DNA of 64,000 bases from Streptomyces sp. NBC_01298 (GTDB taxonomy: Bacteria; Actinomycetota; Actinomycetes; Streptomycetales; Streptomycetaceae), in contig NZ_CP108414.1 of the NCBI RefSeq assembly GCF_035978755.1, positions 8,804,001-8,868,000 of the forward strand, read 5' to 3'. Both the position numbers and the translations under genes were made by a program. Positions 1 to 9,434 of this stretch are shown here, in pieces. Every line of letters starts with the position of its first letter. Positions within the stretch are counted from its first letter, which is position 1. The notes below the pieces were generated by a model that worked only from the letters and a program-made list of their open reading frames with translations, ran no database searches and was not told the origin of the DNA.

Positions 1-1
1 C

Positions 2-679
2 GACGAGCGACCGATCAAGATCGTGGTGGCCGACGACGACGCCCTGCTCCGGGCCGGCCTCGAACTGATCCTCGGGACCGAGGACGGCCTGGAGGTGGCC
101 GGGCGGGCAGCGGACGGCATCCAGGCCGTCCGTCTGTGCCACGAACTCGTCCCCGACGTCATCCTGATGGACGTACGGATGCCCGGCATCGACGGGGTCG
201 AGGCAACCCGGCGGATCGTGGCCGCGGGGCTGCCGACCCGGGTGCTGGTCCTGACGACGTTCCACCACGACGCGTACGTCTGGAGTGCGATCCGGGCCGG
301 CGCGAGCGGCTTCCTCCTCAAACGCGCTTCTCCCGAACGTCTCGTCGAAGCCGTACGGACCGTCGCGGACGGTCAGGCCGTGCTGGATCCGGCCGTCACC
401 CGCGACCTCCTGACCCGGCTCGCGGCCCAGCCCGCACCCACGCGCTCGGGGGACCTGCGGGCACCGGCCGACGCACGCCTGGAGCGCCTCACCGCCCGTG
501 AACGCGAAGTGCTGCGGCAAGTCGCCCACGGCCTGTCCAACACGGAGATCGCCGAACTGCTTTCCCTCGCGGAATCCACCGTCAAGACCCACGTGAAGCG
601 GATCCTGGCCAAGCTCGACGCCCGCGACCGAGCCCAAGCGGTGGCGATCTCGTACCAGAGCGGCCTGATGCCGAACTGA
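2..679 (+). CDS. LuxR/NarL-type response regulator, 5' end outside the window
   Basis: DNA-binding response regulator of a two-component system. The receiver domain fills the N-terminal half: an acidic cluster VADDD, the phospho-acceptor aspartate in LMDVRMPG (codon near position 172) and a conserved lysine in GFLLKR. A C-terminal GerE/LuxR helix-turn-helix follows (LTAREREVLRQVAHGLSNTEIAELL, then STVKTHVKRIL). The reading frame stays open to the left edge and runs upstream of the first GTG (position 23) through PIKIVVADDD, the usual start of this family, so only a few N-terminal residues are missing. Its partner histidine kinase is presumably just outside the window. A strong hairpin follows the stop codon. 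The family call is secure; the stimulus is unknown. Confidence 0.93.
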   Translation, partial: DERPIKIVVADDDALLRAGLELILGTEDGLEVAGRAADGIQAVRLCHELVPDVILMDVRMPGIDGVEATRRIVAAGLPTRVLVLTTFHHDAYVWSAIRAGASGFLLKRASPERLVEAVRTVADGQAVLDPAVTRDLLTRLAAQPAPTRSGDLRAPADARLERLTAREREVLRQVAHGLSNTEIAELLSLAESTVKTHVKRILAKLDARDRAQAVAISYQSGLMPN

Positions 680-696
680 GGGGGCGGATGACGGGA

Positions 697-744
697 GAGG
701 GCGGGCTCCAGCAGCCGGCAGAACGGCGGCTGGAGCCCGCCCTC
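697..744. terminator. 15-bp stem intrinsic terminator, bidirectional
   Basis: A perfect 15-bp inverted repeat, GAGGGCGGGCTCCAG (697-711) and its complement (730-744), encloses an 18-nt loop. It lies 18 nt after the response-regulator stop and before the end of the convergent DUF4916 gene, so it can serve both. It has no U-tract, as is common for Streptomyces terminators. Confidence 0.8.
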
Positions 745-858
745 GAGGGCGAGATGACGTGTGAACGGGTGAACGGGTGCGCTGGTTACATCGGATGGGC
801 GTCAGCAGGGATGTGATGGCTGTCCCTGCTCATGGTGCGCGGACCGCGTGCGCGGTTC

Positions 859-1395
859 TCAGTAGGTGTGTCCGGTGTGCGCGAGCGCTTGCTTCAGGAG
901 CACGCCGTGGCCGCCGGGCATCTCGTCGTGCACGGCCAGGTCGGCGGCCTCCTGGGGACTGAACCAGACCAGGTTCAGAGCGTCCTGCCGGGGCCGGCAG
1001 TCGCCGGCCACCGGTACGACGTAGGCGAGCGACACCGCGTGCTGGCGGGGGTCGTGATAGGCGGTGATGCCGGCGGTGGGGAAGTACTCGGCGACGGTGA
1101 AGGGCTGGAGGGAGGCGGGGACACGGGGCAGGGCCACGGGCCCGAGGTCCTTCTCCAAATGGCGCAACAGCGCGTCACGGACCCGCTCGTGGTGCAGAAC
1201 GCGTCCGGACACGAGGGTCCGGCTGACCGTCCCGTCCGGACCCATGCGCAGCAGCAGCCCGATGCCGGTGACTTCGCCGCTCTCGTCCACTCGCACGGGA
1301 ACCGCCGTCACGTACAGGATCGGCATCTGGGTCCTGGCCACTTCAAGCTCGTCCGTGGTCAGCCAGCCGGGCGTGGTTTCGGTCATGTCAGACAT
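859..1395 (-). CDS. NUDIX hydrolase-like DUF4916 family protein
   Basis: A 178-aa protein that resembles the actinobacterial DUF4916 family, a divergent branch of the NUDIX superfamily. Family features are the opening WLTTDELEVARTQMPILYV, a central beta-rich core and a C-terminal VWFSPQEAADL element. The region equivalent to the Nudix box (VRDALLRHLEKDLG) lacks the canonical RE..EE acidic pattern, so pyrophosphohydrolase activity is uncertain. I chose the ATG at 1395 (MSDMTE) because the family begins just before the WLT motif. An in-frame ATG at 1449 would add 18 non-conserved residues. It stands alone and converges on the response regulator. The substrate is unknown. Confidence 0.75.
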   Translation of the reverse strand: MSDMTETTPGWLTTDELEVARTQMPILYVTAVPVRVDESGEVTGIGLLLRMGPDGTVSRTLVSGRVLHHERVRDALLRHLEKDLGPVALPRVPASLQPFTVAEYFPTAGITAYHDPRQHAVSLAYVVPVAGDCRPRQDALNLVWFSPQEAADLAVHDEMPGGHGVLLKQALAHTGHTY

Positions 1396-1574
1396 TGCTT
1401 GATCGTACTTTCCAGGTGGCGCAGCCGCAGTACCCACATGCCGGTTCACACGTGCAGGTCTCCATTCCCGCTGCCGCGCGCGGTGACGTCGGGAGGGTCC
1501 GCGCGATGAAGCGGGTGATCGCGCGGGGCGATGCCGCCCGACCCGGTGGGCCGAGACTCCGGGAGGGAGAGGGC

Positions 1575-1599
1575 CGGGCTGCCCCGTCGGAGCAGCCCG
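1575..1599 (-). terminator. Hairpin downstream of the MFS exporter gene
   Basis: An 8-bp inverted repeat, CGGGCTGC and GCAGCCCG, with a 9-nt loop lies 21 nt beyond the stop of the MFS gene on the minus strand. Its position and GC-rich stem suggest a factor-independent terminator. Confidence 0.5.
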
Positions 1600-1619
1600 A
1601 CCGCCTTCATGACGGTTCG

Positions 1620-4097
1620 TCAGTCCTTGTGCCCGAGCCGTACGTCCCGCTCGGTGCGGCCGCCGCCCGCGACCTGGAGGACCGTCGCCACCGGCGGATA
1701 GCCCGCGGTGATGACCGTGTACTCGCCGGACGGCAGGTCGATGAACCGGAAGGTTCCGTCCGGACCGGTGGTCAGGGTGTCCACCACATTGCCGGCCGCG
1801 TCGAGCAGGGTGACCCTGGCATCCTCGACGGGCCTTCCCGCGCCCGCGCGCACCGTGCCGCGCAGGACCGCGCCGCCTGCGAGCTCCACGTCCTGGCGGG
1901 TCTCGCGGGAGGCCTGCACGCTCACCGGCAGTGCTGCCGGCCGGAACGCCGGGGCGCTCGCGGCCAGGGTGTATTCGCCCGCCACCAGCTCCGAGATGAG
2001 GTACGTGCCCTCATGGCCGGTCCGGGTGGACGAGACCACCTCGCCCCGGACGTCGGTGAGGGTGACGGCCGCGTCGCGGACCGGGGTGCCGTCGGCCGTG
2101 ACGACCGTGCCGGCCAGCCGCCCGGCGCCGCCGAGCACCACGTCCAGCTCGACCGGCCGCTCTCCCACGGTCACGCTGACGGCCTGCGGCTGGTGGCCGC
2201 CGGCCGCCGCGATCAGGACGTACGAACCGGGGCCGCGCACGCTCAGCGCATAGCGTCCGTCGGCTCCGCTAGCGCCCCGGCCGACTTGATGGCCGCTCAC
2301 GTCGATCAGGGTCAGGGCGGCGCCGGGGACCGTGCTGCCGTCGGGGTGCTGGACGGTTCCACAGACCGGCAGCCCGCCCGGTTGGGCGGCGTCGGTCGAG
2401 GCCCGCGCGGCGGGTACCTCGCCGGGGAGCGGCTGCGGGAGAGCCTCGGAGAGCAGCGAGTCGGCTGCGGGGGCGTTGTGGGACACCAGCGGTTTCTCCT
2501 TGAGGAAGCAGGCGATGAGCAGGCCGAGGACGAGCACCGGCACGAGGTAGAGGAAGATCCGCGGCATGGCCTCGGCGTAGGCCGCGACGTACGCGTCCCT
2601 GACGGTCGGAGGCAGGGAGCGCACCAGCTGCGGAGTGATGGCGGAGGAGTCCGGGAGCCCGGCGCCGACGGGCAGCCGGTCGGCGAGGGCGTCGGTCAGC
2701 CGGCCGGCGAAGACCGTGCCGAAGACGGCGGCGCCGATGCTGCCGCCCATCTGCCGGAAGTAGTTGTTGGCGCTGGTCGCGGTGCCGAGGTCGGTGGGCC
2801 GCACCGAGTTCTGCACGGCGAGGACCAGCACGGGCAGCACCAGCCCGATTCCGATCCCGAGGACGGCCATCCACACGCTGTACGCGAGCTGGGTGGTGCC
2901 GGTCTCCAGCCGGGACAGCAGCCACATGCCGAGGGTGGACAGCGCCCCGCCGAGGACCGGGTAGACCTTGTAGCGGCCGGTCCTGCTGATCAGCTGGCCG
3001 GAGGCGATGGAGGCGACGACGACCCCGCCCATCATCGGCAGCATCAGCAGCCCGGACTCGGTGGCGGTGGCCCCCTCGACCATCTGAAGGTAGGTCGGCA
3101 GATAACTGGCGGCGCCGAACAGCGCGATGCCGACGACAGCCCCGACCAGGCTGGTGACCGTGAAGACCGGGTCACGGAACAGCCGCAGCGGGATGATCGG
3201 TTCGGCCGCGCGGTGCTCGGCGACCACGAAGAGCAGGGACGTTCCGGCAGCGCCGACGGCGAGCCCCAGGATCATCCGCGAGCCCCACGCGTACTCGGTT
3301 CCGCCCCAACTGGTCAGCAGCACCAGGCAGGTCGAGGCCGCGGCCAGGAGTACGGCGCCGATCACGTCGAGCCGGGGCCGGACCGTGGGCTTGGGGAGCT
3401 TCAGCACGACGGAGATGACGGCCATGGTGATCAGCCCGAACGGGACGTTGATGTAGAAGCACCAGCGCCACGACGCGTGGTCGGTGAAGAACCCGCCGAG
3501 CAGGGGCCCCGCGACGGACGCGAGGCCGAAGGCCGCGCCGATCAGCCCCATGAAACGGCCGCGCTGCCGGGGCGGCACGATGTCCGCGATGATCGCCTGC
3601 ACACCGATCATGAGCCCGCCGGCGCCGATGCCCTGGACCGCGCGGAAGGCGATGAGCTCGTTCATGGTGCGCGACCAACCGGCCAGCGCGGAACCGATGA
3701 TGAAGACCACGATGGCGAACTGGAAGACGCTCTTGCGGCCGAAGAGGTCGCCGAGCTTCCCGTAGAGCGGCAGCCCGATGGTGGAAGTGAGCAGATAGGC
3801 CGTGATGGCCCACGACATCCGGTCCAGGCCCTGGAGTTCCCCGACGATCTTCGGCAGCGCCGTGGCGACGATCATCTGTTCCAGCGCGGCGAGCAGCAGC
3901 GCCAGCATCAGCCCGAAGAACACGAGCCGGACCCGACGCGGGCTGAACTCTTCCGGCTCCGAACCCATTTCGGCCGCGGGCGGTGGCGCACCCGCGGTGT
4001 CCCGGCCGGCCGGCTCGGGACGGCTCCCCTTCTCGAAGCGGACCGGAGCCGGCCGCGGGGCGGCCTGCTCGTCCGTCACCAGAGTGATACCGCCCAC
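1620..4097 (-). CDS. DHA2-type MFS drug exporter with three C-terminal carboxypeptidase-regulatory-like repeats
   Basis: An 825-aa proton-driven multidrug exporter of the plasma membrane. Residues about 50-540 form the 14-helix MFS core. Visible motifs are the DHA motif [11 protein letters not shown], motif D1 near [17 protein letters not shown] and motif C-like [11 protein letters not shown]. The remaining 250 residues contain three similar beta-sandwich units: [40 protein letters not shown] and [20 protein letters not shown], each followed by GxYxLSxLxxGxYxLxAxA-like strands. These match carboxypeptidase-regulatory or Cna-B folds. The start is the GTG at 4097, preceded by GGGGAGCAGG. The fusion is unusual because the appendage should face outward or lie at the membrane surface. 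Export function is confident; the role of the tail is not known. Confidence 0.88.
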   Translation of the reverse strand: MGGITLVTDEQAAPRPAPVRFEKGSRPEPAGRDTAGAPPPAAEMGSEPEEFSPRRVRLVFFGLMLALLLAALEQMIVATALPKIVGELQGLDRMSWAITAYLLTSTIGLPLYGKLGDLFGRKSVFQFAIVVFIIGSALAGWSRTMNELIAFRAVQGIGAGGLMIGVQAIIADIVPPRQRGRFMGLIGAAFGLASVAGPLLGGFFTDHASWRWCFYINVPFGLITMAVISVVLKLPKPTVRPRLDVIGAVLLAAASTCLVLLTSWGGTEYAWGSRMILGLAVGAAGTSLLFVVAEHRAAEPIIPLRLFRDPVFTVTSLVGAVVGIALFGAASYLPTYLQMVEGATATESGLLMLPMMGGVVVASIASGQLISRTGRYKVYPVLGGALSTLGMWLLSRLETGTTQLAYSVWMAVLGIGIGLVLPVLVLAVQNSVRPTDLGTATSANNYFRQMGGSIGAAVFGTVFAGRLTDALADRLPVGAGLPDSSAITPQLVRSLPPTVRDAYVAAYAEAMPRIFLYLVPVLVLGLLIACFLKEKPLVSHNAPAADSLLSEALPQPLPGEVPAARASTDAAQPGGLPVCGTVQHPDGSTVPGAALTLIDVSGHQVGRGASGADGRYALSVRGPGSYVLIAAAGGHQPQAVSVTVGERPVELDVVLGGAGRLAGTVVTADGTPVRDAAVTLTDVRGEVVSSTRTGHEGTYLISELVAGEYTLAASAPAFRPAALPVSVQASRETRQDVELAGGAVLRGTVRAGAGRPVEDARVTLLDAAGNVVDTLTTGPDGTFRFIDLPSGEYTVITAGYPPVATVLQVAGGGRTERDVRLGHKD

Positions 4098-4360
4098 GTC
4101 CTGCTCCCCTCGTTGCCCCAGGCAATCGCACCTGGCCGCCCTTTTCTCGCATTCGGCAACAACAGGAGCAAACGCGCGGATTGACGACCCGAACCTGCCC
4201 GACGGGCATACGGGCCGGTGGGAGGGGGTGCCGCGAACAACCAGCGCGTACGGAGAACCACCCGAACCGGTGAGAGCCCGGACCGGCCCGTGACCGGACC
4301 CTCACGGTCCGATCCCCACAAGCACCGTTGACGTGCCCGTAGACCGCGCGAACCGACTTG

Positions 4361-4419
4361 GCGCTCTAGTTGGCCCTTGGCGTCGTAGTTTGCCCCTGAG
4401 CGTTCTGGCTGTCCCGCAG
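4361..4419. repeat. Three degenerate 19-20-bp tandem units
   Basis: Three adjacent units start with GCG and share a TAGTTGGCCC-like core: GCGCTCTAGTTGGCCCTTG (4361), GCGTCGTAGTTTGCCCCTGA (4380) and GCGTTCTGGCTGTCCCGCAG (4400). They lie immediately before the first SUKH-like gene. A single related unit, GCGCTCTCGTTGGCCC, sits at 6518-6533 before the next accessory gene. The function is unknown; an operator array or a recombination footprint are both possible. Confidence 0.5.
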
Positions 4420-4437
4420 GAGTACCTGGCCGGTCCG

Positions 4438-4898
4438 ATGTCGGTGGCTCCCCGCCCCTTTCCCGTTCGACGCGTGCAGGGTCGCTGGCGCTGGGAAGGG
4501 GACGGCGCCGACCTGGCCGACCTGGCCGTGCTCGCCCAGCCCTTTCCTGAGCACGGCCCGGACCCCGAAGCCCTCGGCGCACTTCTCGCCGCGCGTCCGG
4601 AAGAGGGGGACTTCGAGGAGATCGAGGACTTCGACGACGCCATCGAGGCGTGGGACGAACGCTGGGAACCTCTGATGTTCGCCCCCGAGCGCACCGCCGG
4701 CGCCATCGTGATCTCCCACCTCGGCTGCGCCCAGCGGGAGTGGCTGATCATCAGCGGTGCCCACCGTGGCACCATCTGGTCCGACTGCCGGGCAGACGAC
4801 GTAGACCTCGTCCCGCTCCTCGACCAGGCCGGGAAGCCGGTCCCTTCACCCGCTGGTACACCGACTGGCTGGAGGCAGCTGAGCTCACCGCACACTAA
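4438..4898 (+). pseudogene. SUKH (SMI1/KNR4-like) protein, frameshifted near the 3' end
   Basis: The frame from the ATG at 4438 encodes MSVAPRPFPVRRVQG and then a typical C-terminal half of Streptomyces SMI1/KNR4 proteins (GAIVISHLGCAQREWLI, SGAHRGTIWSDCRADD, VDLVPLLDQAGKPV). The expected ending, FTRWYTDWLEAAELTAH, is present in another frame and ends with TAA at 4896. One base is missing at about 4845-4850, within gtcccttcacc. SUKH proteins are often immunity proteins against secreted or contact-dependent toxins. The usual N-terminal third is also short, so the gene may be doubly damaged. It could alternatively be intact with a sequencing error. Confidence 0.6.
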
Positions 4899-4954
4899 CC
4901 GGCTCCGTGGGGCCGGTGCCTTCTGATGTCAGCGGCCCGGCGTACGGTCTGCGC

Positions 4955-6355
4955 ATGGTTGATCAGAGGCTCTCCACTGCATCGATAGGCGACTTCGCGA
5001 CCTGGGAGCCGGTGCTGCGGCTCCTTCTGGCCGAACAGGCGCGGGGGCACGTTGCCAGGCCCGTTCGAGTGGCCGGGCGTATAGGGCGAGGGGGCTGGAG
5101 TCTGGCTCTGACGCGGCGGATGCCGCAGCCCGGCCGGGCCGCTCAGGTAGCGGACATGCGGGAGGAGCTCGACGCGGTGGAGCGGGTGCAGGGCGCGCTC
5201 GCGGCCGCTGGAGTCGACGACGTCTCGTTCACGGCGCAGGTACACCAGACCGGGAAGACCGTGCTCCGCCTGCTGGGTCCCAGCCCGGCCGTCGAACCCG
5301 GCATAGGTACCCCGCACCCGGGGGCGCTCATCCTGGTCGATGGCGCTCTCCCCGAGCCCTGGCGCCGTCTGCCTGAACCGGCTCTCGGGGCGGCGCCGGC
5401 CCCTTCGGCGGACCTGGCGTTGTTGGAGCGGACACTGCGGGAACGCTTGCCGCACGCCATCGGCGCGACGGAGGAAGAGATATCCGCCGCCGAATCACGC
5501 CTGGGCGTCCCGCTCCCCGACGAACTCAAGGCCCTCTACCGGGTGACGCGGGCACGGTGGGAGGATCGGGGTGACGACTACGAAGCAGCGATGAGCGAGT
5601 GCGAAGCGGTCGGATGCGAACTGTTCGATCTCGACAGCTTGTACGTCGCCGACGCGGCGTCGCGTGACTGTCGCTGGGAGTTCGCGGCGACGAAGGCGGT
5701 CGTCACGCGACCCGACGCCATGGTGCAGGGGCTCGTAGGCTCACCGGGCTGGATCGCCTTCGGCGACAACGGGGGCGGAGACCGGCTGGCCGTCGATCTG
5801 ACACCCGGCCCCCGCGGACACACGGGCCAAGTCATCATGCTCTCCCACGAGGAAAGCATCGGCGCCGAACTCGTCGCCCACTCCCTCACCGACCTGGTGC
5901 TGGGCCGATTCGACTCGGAGCCCAGGCCCCGAGAGAACCGGCCACCCGTCGTCGCCAGGGTCAACATCGCAAGCCTGAACAGCATCCAGGCCGCCGCGCA
6001 CCCTGACCTGGAGGCCCTGTCCATAGGCGTGTGGGACGGTGCGCCGCTCAGTCTCGCCCTCGTCGCCGGGCTGCCCCGCCTACGCACCCTCACCGCTTAC
6101 CCCGGCACCCTGGCCGACCCGTTGGAGATCGCCGAGCTCACGGGGCTGGAGTTCCTGGAGCTCGGCCCAGAGGAGTGGAGGGTTCTCCTGGACGCTGGAG
6201 CCGTACCGCGCAGCCTGTCGGCCGCGGCCATCGAGGTGCACGCCGACCAGGACCCCCTGCCGATCGTGGCCATCGCGAACGAGATCCTGGCCCTTTGGGA
6301 CCGGCCCCAGATCATCCAGACGGTCCTCGAAGGAGATCTCGGACCGCTGGCGTAG
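4955..6355 (+). CDS. SMI1/KNR4 (SUKH) family protein with N- and C-terminal extensions
   Basis: A 466-aa cytoplasmic protein. The central SUKH domain, residues about 160-330, shows IGATEEEISAAESRLGVPLPDELKALYRVT, then GWIAFGDNGGGDRLAVDLTPGPRGHTGQVI, which matches the family signature for an N-terminal helix pair and a GDxxGGDxLAVD turn. Residues about 330-440 contain LRR-like segments (LPRLRTLTAYPG, LTGLEFLELGPEE). The ATG at 4955 was taken over an upstream GTG at 4907 because the extra 16 residues look non-coding. SUKH domains are established toxin-immunity and scaffold modules. No adjacent toxin gene is visible, so an immunity role here is inference. Confidence 0.82.
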   Translation: MVDQRLSTASIGDFATWEPVLRLLLAEQARGHVARPVRVAGRIGRGGWSLALTRRMPQPGRAAQVADMREELDAVERVQGALAAAGVDDVSFTAQVHQTGKTVLRLLGPSPAVEPGIGTPHPGALILVDGALPEPWRRLPEPALGAAPAPSADLALLERTLRERLPHAIGATEEEISAAESRLGVPLPDELKALYRVTRARWEDRGDDYEAAMSECEAVGCELFDLDSLYVADAASRDCRWEFAATKAVVTRPDAMVQGLVGSPGWIAFGDNGGGDRLAVDLTPGPRGHTGQVIMLSHEESIGAELVAHSLTDLVLGRFDSEPRPRENRPPVVARVNIASLNSIQAAAHPDLEALSIGVWDGAPLSLALVAGLPRLRTLTAYPGTLADPLEIAELTGLEFLELGPEEWRVLLDAGAVPRSLSAAAIEVHADQDPLPIVAIANEILALWDRPQIIQTVLEGDLGPLA

Positions 6356-6622
6356 CCAGGAGGCCAAGCGACTGGCCGCAAGGCCGCACCTCGGCCGCCG
6401 CCCATCCGCCCATCCGCCCAAGGATTGTTGTCCGCCCCGAACCGGTCTTCCCGCTGTGCGCCGTGGTCGGCCGGAGGGGCCGACTGCGGCGCCAAGTCAC
6501 ATTGTGGGTGAGGCTGAGCGCTCTCGTTGGCCCTTCAACGGAAGATCCGAGGCCGCGACGCGGTCTGGTGTCTGTTGCCTTCCCTTGAAGTCACCAACGG
6601 AGAGGACAGCTCGCCGCAAGGC

Positions 6623-7873
6623 ATGCGGCAGGATGCGGACGTGACCCTCTCATCGCGTTTCACCCTGCCGGGCCAGATCTGGGCCGTGGCCACGGCGGAC
6701 CCCTCCGGGCCGCTGACGGTGACCGGCTACGGGGCGCATCCCCTGGCGACCGTCATCACGAGGGTCGACCTCTCGGGCAAGGTGGCGTGGCAGCGGACGT
6801 ACCCGGGGACAGGCAGGCCGCGATCGCGTATGTCCACGGACGGGACCCTGTGGGTCGCTTACCCGGATCGTGCGGGCCGGCTTCTGCAAGGTGTACTGCC
6901 GGACGGATCCACCGGCCCCACCGCCCACCCGGAGTGCCGCCCTGACGAGGAGGTCGGGGCGTTTGTCCTCCTCGACGATGGGTTCGTCATCTCTTGGGTC
7001 AGTGCCTCCCGCCTGGTCCGTGGGGAACGAAGCCGGCCCACGTCTGTACCGGAGCCTCGCGTGGCCCGGTACACACGCGAGGGCGAGTGCCTCTGGTCTG
7101 CGCCGATCGTGCTCGGTGCGGTGTCGTTCCCGGGTGTGGTGGAGATGGGAGACCGGACCGGATGGGAGATCCGGCCGCGTAGACCTTGGGTCCCGGAGGA
7201 GATCGGCGTAGACCACTGGGAGCCACTGCTCGTCTCGGCCGACCGTCTCGCGGCCAGCTTCACCGACACACGGGGCGGCATCGGGCGGACGTTCTTCCTC
7301 GACTTGGACAGCGGCGAGACCCTGTCGGCCACCACTCCCGCTCCTGCAGGCCGAAAGGCGATAGCCGGCCCTGGCCAGTTCCTGATCGGGTCCCAGGGCT
7401 ACGGCGCGTTCACGACCGGCCTCTTCGGCGGCGACGGCGCCGAGACCGCGCGCTGGGCGACCCACGGGGCCATGCTCGTCGACAAGAACGGCAGCGTCAG
7501 CGGCCCCGAGCTTGAGAACTGCCTGCCGTCGCAATCACGCTTCCGGCGGCTCGCACCGGACAACAGCCTCGTGGACGGGCCGGCACTGACCGGCTACTAC
7601 ACGTCCGACCCCGCGATGGACCGCGAAGGAACCGTCGTGTTCTGGCGCGACGGCAAGCTGCTCGCCGTGGACAGCGACCTCACCGGACACGAGCTGTTCG
7701 CCATGGACGACAGCCGAGCAGTCATCGGGCGTGCGCTACTGCTGAGCGAAGGCAGCGTCGCCGTCTCCCTGGACGACGAAGTCCTGGTCTTCCGAACACC
7801 ACTGGGCCCCCTGGCCGAGGGCCCCTGGCCGTGCGGGGAAGCGAACCTCCGGGGCAATCCTCTGCTGAGCTGA
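6623..7873 (+). CDS. Hypothetical protein, probable beta-propeller-like repeats
   Basis: A 416-aa soluble protein without a family I can name. It has repeated short beta-strand and turn units (GKVAWQRTYPG, DGTLWVAYPDRAGRLLQGVLPDGST, REGECLWSAPIVLG, REGTVVFWRDGKLLAVDSDLTG), which suggests a propeller. There is no signal peptide or membrane segment. A conserved-looking block, TGWEIRPRRPWVPEEIG, at about 7159-7221 recurs as an isolated relic near 46.3 kb, so this is one member of a small paralogous group. The ATG at 6623 was chosen; an in-frame ATG at 6527 overlaps the short repeat and adds 32 atypical residues. It lies in line with the next propeller-like gene. Confidence 0.6.
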   Translation: MRQDADVTLSSRFTLPGQIWAVATADPSGPLTVTGYGAHPLATVITRVDLSGKVAWQRTYPGTGRPRSRMSTDGTLWVAYPDRAGRLLQGVLPDGSTGPTAHPECRPDEEVGAFVLLDDGFVISWVSASRLVRGERSRPTSVPEPRVARYTREGECLWSAPIVLGAVSFPGVVEMGDRTGWEIRPRRPWVPEEIGVDHWEPLLVSADRLAASFTDTRGGIGRTFFLDLDSGETLSATTPAPAGRKAIAGPGQFLIGSQGYGAFTTGLFGGDGAETARWATHGAMLVDKNGSVSGPELENCLPSQSRFRRLAPDNSLVDGPALTGYYTSDPAMDREGTVVFWRDGKLLAVDSDLTGHELFAMDDSRAVIGRALLLSEGSVAVSLDDEVLVFRTPLGPLAEGPWPCGEANLRGNPLLS

Positions 7874-8024
7874 AACCGCCGGCTGTGCGACGGCGGAATC
7901 TGGCCAACTGTGCACGAGCGAAAAGAAGATGCCGGCTTCGGGACCGCGCCCTGAACCGCCTGCCCTGCTCGGTGCACACCGCCCCGGATCCTGAGCGTCC
8001 CGACCTGGGCGTTAGCCTCGGCGG

Positions 8025-9032
8025 ATGATTCCTGAGCCGCCGCCGAAGGTCATCACGCGTCTCCGCGACGGGCGGATCCACGCCTACGTCGTGGGCGCCG
8101 GCGGCTACGGCACGCTGGAGCCCGCAGCGGTTTTCCCGCTGGGGGCCGGCGACGAGGTCGTGGCGTCGGTGGTCACGCAGGATCTGGAGCGGGTCGTGTA
8201 CACGACGCTGAACCGCGTCGTCTGCGTCACGCGTGCCGGCGAGCTCATGTGGGCCTCGGACTTCGAGCCGCACTCCGACGTGCGCCATGGCCACCGGCCC
8301 GGCTGTGGGCTGTCTCTGGACGGCCGGACGGTGTGGGTCTACCGCCCGGACGCGATGGCGGGACGCGGGGGCGGGGACCAGTGGGTCGTGCACGATGCCG
8401 GTACCGGTGCGGTTCTCGCCCGCCAAGAGCTGGAGACGGTCGGGCACGGCGCCGGCCACCACGTGCATCCGGTGGACGGCAGCGTCTACCTCGACATCGG
8501 TGAGGGCCAGGACGGCTCCGTCATTCTCCGGGGCACGGTGGGGGCGGACGGTGAGCCGGAGTTCGTGACGTACCCGTGGCCGGACCGCTGCCTGATCGAC
8601 CTGGCCCCGTCCGGGCAGCAGTTCATGACCGTAGACCACGGGCAGGCGGACGTCGCCTTCCACGACCACCCCAGCGGGGACGTGGTCTTCGCCCTCCGCG
8701 TCGAGGCCTTCGGGTATGACCCGGAGGAGGCCTTCGTGGAATGGAGCGGCGGCTACCTGACCGAGGACACGGCCATCGTCACCCTGGGAGGTGAGAGCGA
8801 GGACGAGGAAGAGTGGTACCGCTACCACCTGGTCGACGTACGCACGGGCAAGCCCAGCGGCGAATTCACCGTCCAGGCGAGCAACCCGTACGAGCTGGTG
8901 CCCCTGGGCGACGGTTCCTGGCTCACCGGCGGCCCCGGCGACGACCCCGTCCGTTGGTCCAGCGCTCCTGAGCCGTCCGCACCGCCGCACCCGGCCGCAC
9001 CGACCTCCCCCTGCGAAGGGCAGCAACCGTGA
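8025..9032 (+). CDS. Hypothetical WD/propeller-like protein
   Basis: A 335-aa soluble protein of unknown function. Strand-rich repeats of the type ERVVYTTLNRVVCVTRAGELMWAS, DGRTVWVYRPDA, GSVYLDIGEGQDGSVILRG and GQQFMTVDHGQADVAFHD resemble an irregular beta-propeller or a similar scaffold. It has no signal peptide and no catalytic motif. The start ATG at 8025 follows a 150-nt gap with no strong ribosome site. The stop overlaps the next gene by four bases (GTGA), so the two are translationally coupled. Its composition is acidic and Gly/Asp-rich. The beta-propeller call is inference from periodicity only. Confidence 0.6.
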   Translation: MIPEPPPKVITRLRDGRIHAYVVGAGGYGTLEPAAVFPLGAGDEVVASVVTQDLERVVYTTLNRVVCVTRAGELMWASDFEPHSDVRHGHRPGCGLSLDGRTVWVYRPDAMAGRGGGDQWVVHDAGTGAVLARQELETVGHGAGHHVHPVDGSVYLDIGEGQDGSVILRGTVGADGEPEFVTYPWPDRCLIDLAPSGQQFMTVDHGQADVAFHDHPSGDVVFALRVEAFGYDPEEAFVEWSGGYLTEDTAIVTLGGESEDEEEWYRYHLVDVRTGKPSGEFTVQASNPYELVPLGDGSWLTGGPGDDPVRWSSAPEPSAPPHPAAPTSPCEGQQP

Positions 9033-9352
9033 CGGCAGAGCACCGGGGACCGCTGACCCCGCAGGCGTCTGAAGGCTTGAGCCGACGAGCTCGGGATTTC
9101 GTTGAGGTGCACGGCCTGCGTGTTCCCCACCGGGACCTCACGCCCTTGCGGGAAACATGGCTTGAACACGGGATTCCCGCTGCGGAGATCGACCGGTCCG
9201 TGGCCTTCCAGGGCCTCGCCGACACCTGGTGGCGCGGCAAGGACTCGCTCATCGCCGTCTACCGAGGGGAAGCCGCAGGCTTCGACGCCCCCCACTGCCT
9301 CAGGGCCCGCATCTACGGCGGGCTCGACGCATGGGCCCTGGGCGGCACCTGA
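9029..9352 (+). CDS. Small hypothetical protein, possibly a truncated SUKH-like protein
   Basis: A 107-aa protein translated from a GTG that overlaps the preceding stop codon. Its N-terminal two thirds (SRRARDFVEVHGLRVPHRDL, WLEHGIPAAEIDRSVAFQ) are like the amino end of a longer Streptomyces protein type that I remember as SUKH-like. It then ends abruptly after LRARIYGGLDAWALGGT. The truncation and its place beside a SUKH gene suggest an immunity-type remnant. The stop is followed by a stem-loop. Without a search this remains a guess; what is certain is an open, coupled reading frame of normal codon usage. Confidence 0.5.
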   Translation: MTAEHRGPLTPQASEGLSRRARDFVEVHGLRVPHRDLTPLRETWLEHGIPAAEIDRSVAFQGLADTWWRGKDSLIAVYRGEAAGFDAPHCLRARIYGGLDAWALGGT

Positions 9353-9395
9353 CTCCGCGGGCCAACCTCTTCGGTCCCGCCAGCTCAGCGCGCTA

Positions 9396-9426
9396 CTTGG
9401 CGGCATAGGCCAACTACGCCGCCAAG
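9396..9426. terminator. Stem-loop between convergent genes
   Basis: CTTGGCGGC (9396-9404) pairs with GCCGCCAAG (9418-9426) around a 13-nt loop. It lies between a plus-strand stop (9352) and a minus-strand stop (9435). Its core also resembles the 20-bp TTGGCGG repeats found elsewhere in this window. Confidence 0.6.
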
Positions 9427-9434
9427 CTGGTTCT

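Noticed and set aside
1395..4184. A 929-codon plus-strand open frame opposite the MFS exporter
   Set aside because: It is the mirror of a well-supported transporter gene in GC-rich DNA. Its product is Gly/Arg/Asp-rich with no domain, as expected for a codon shadow.
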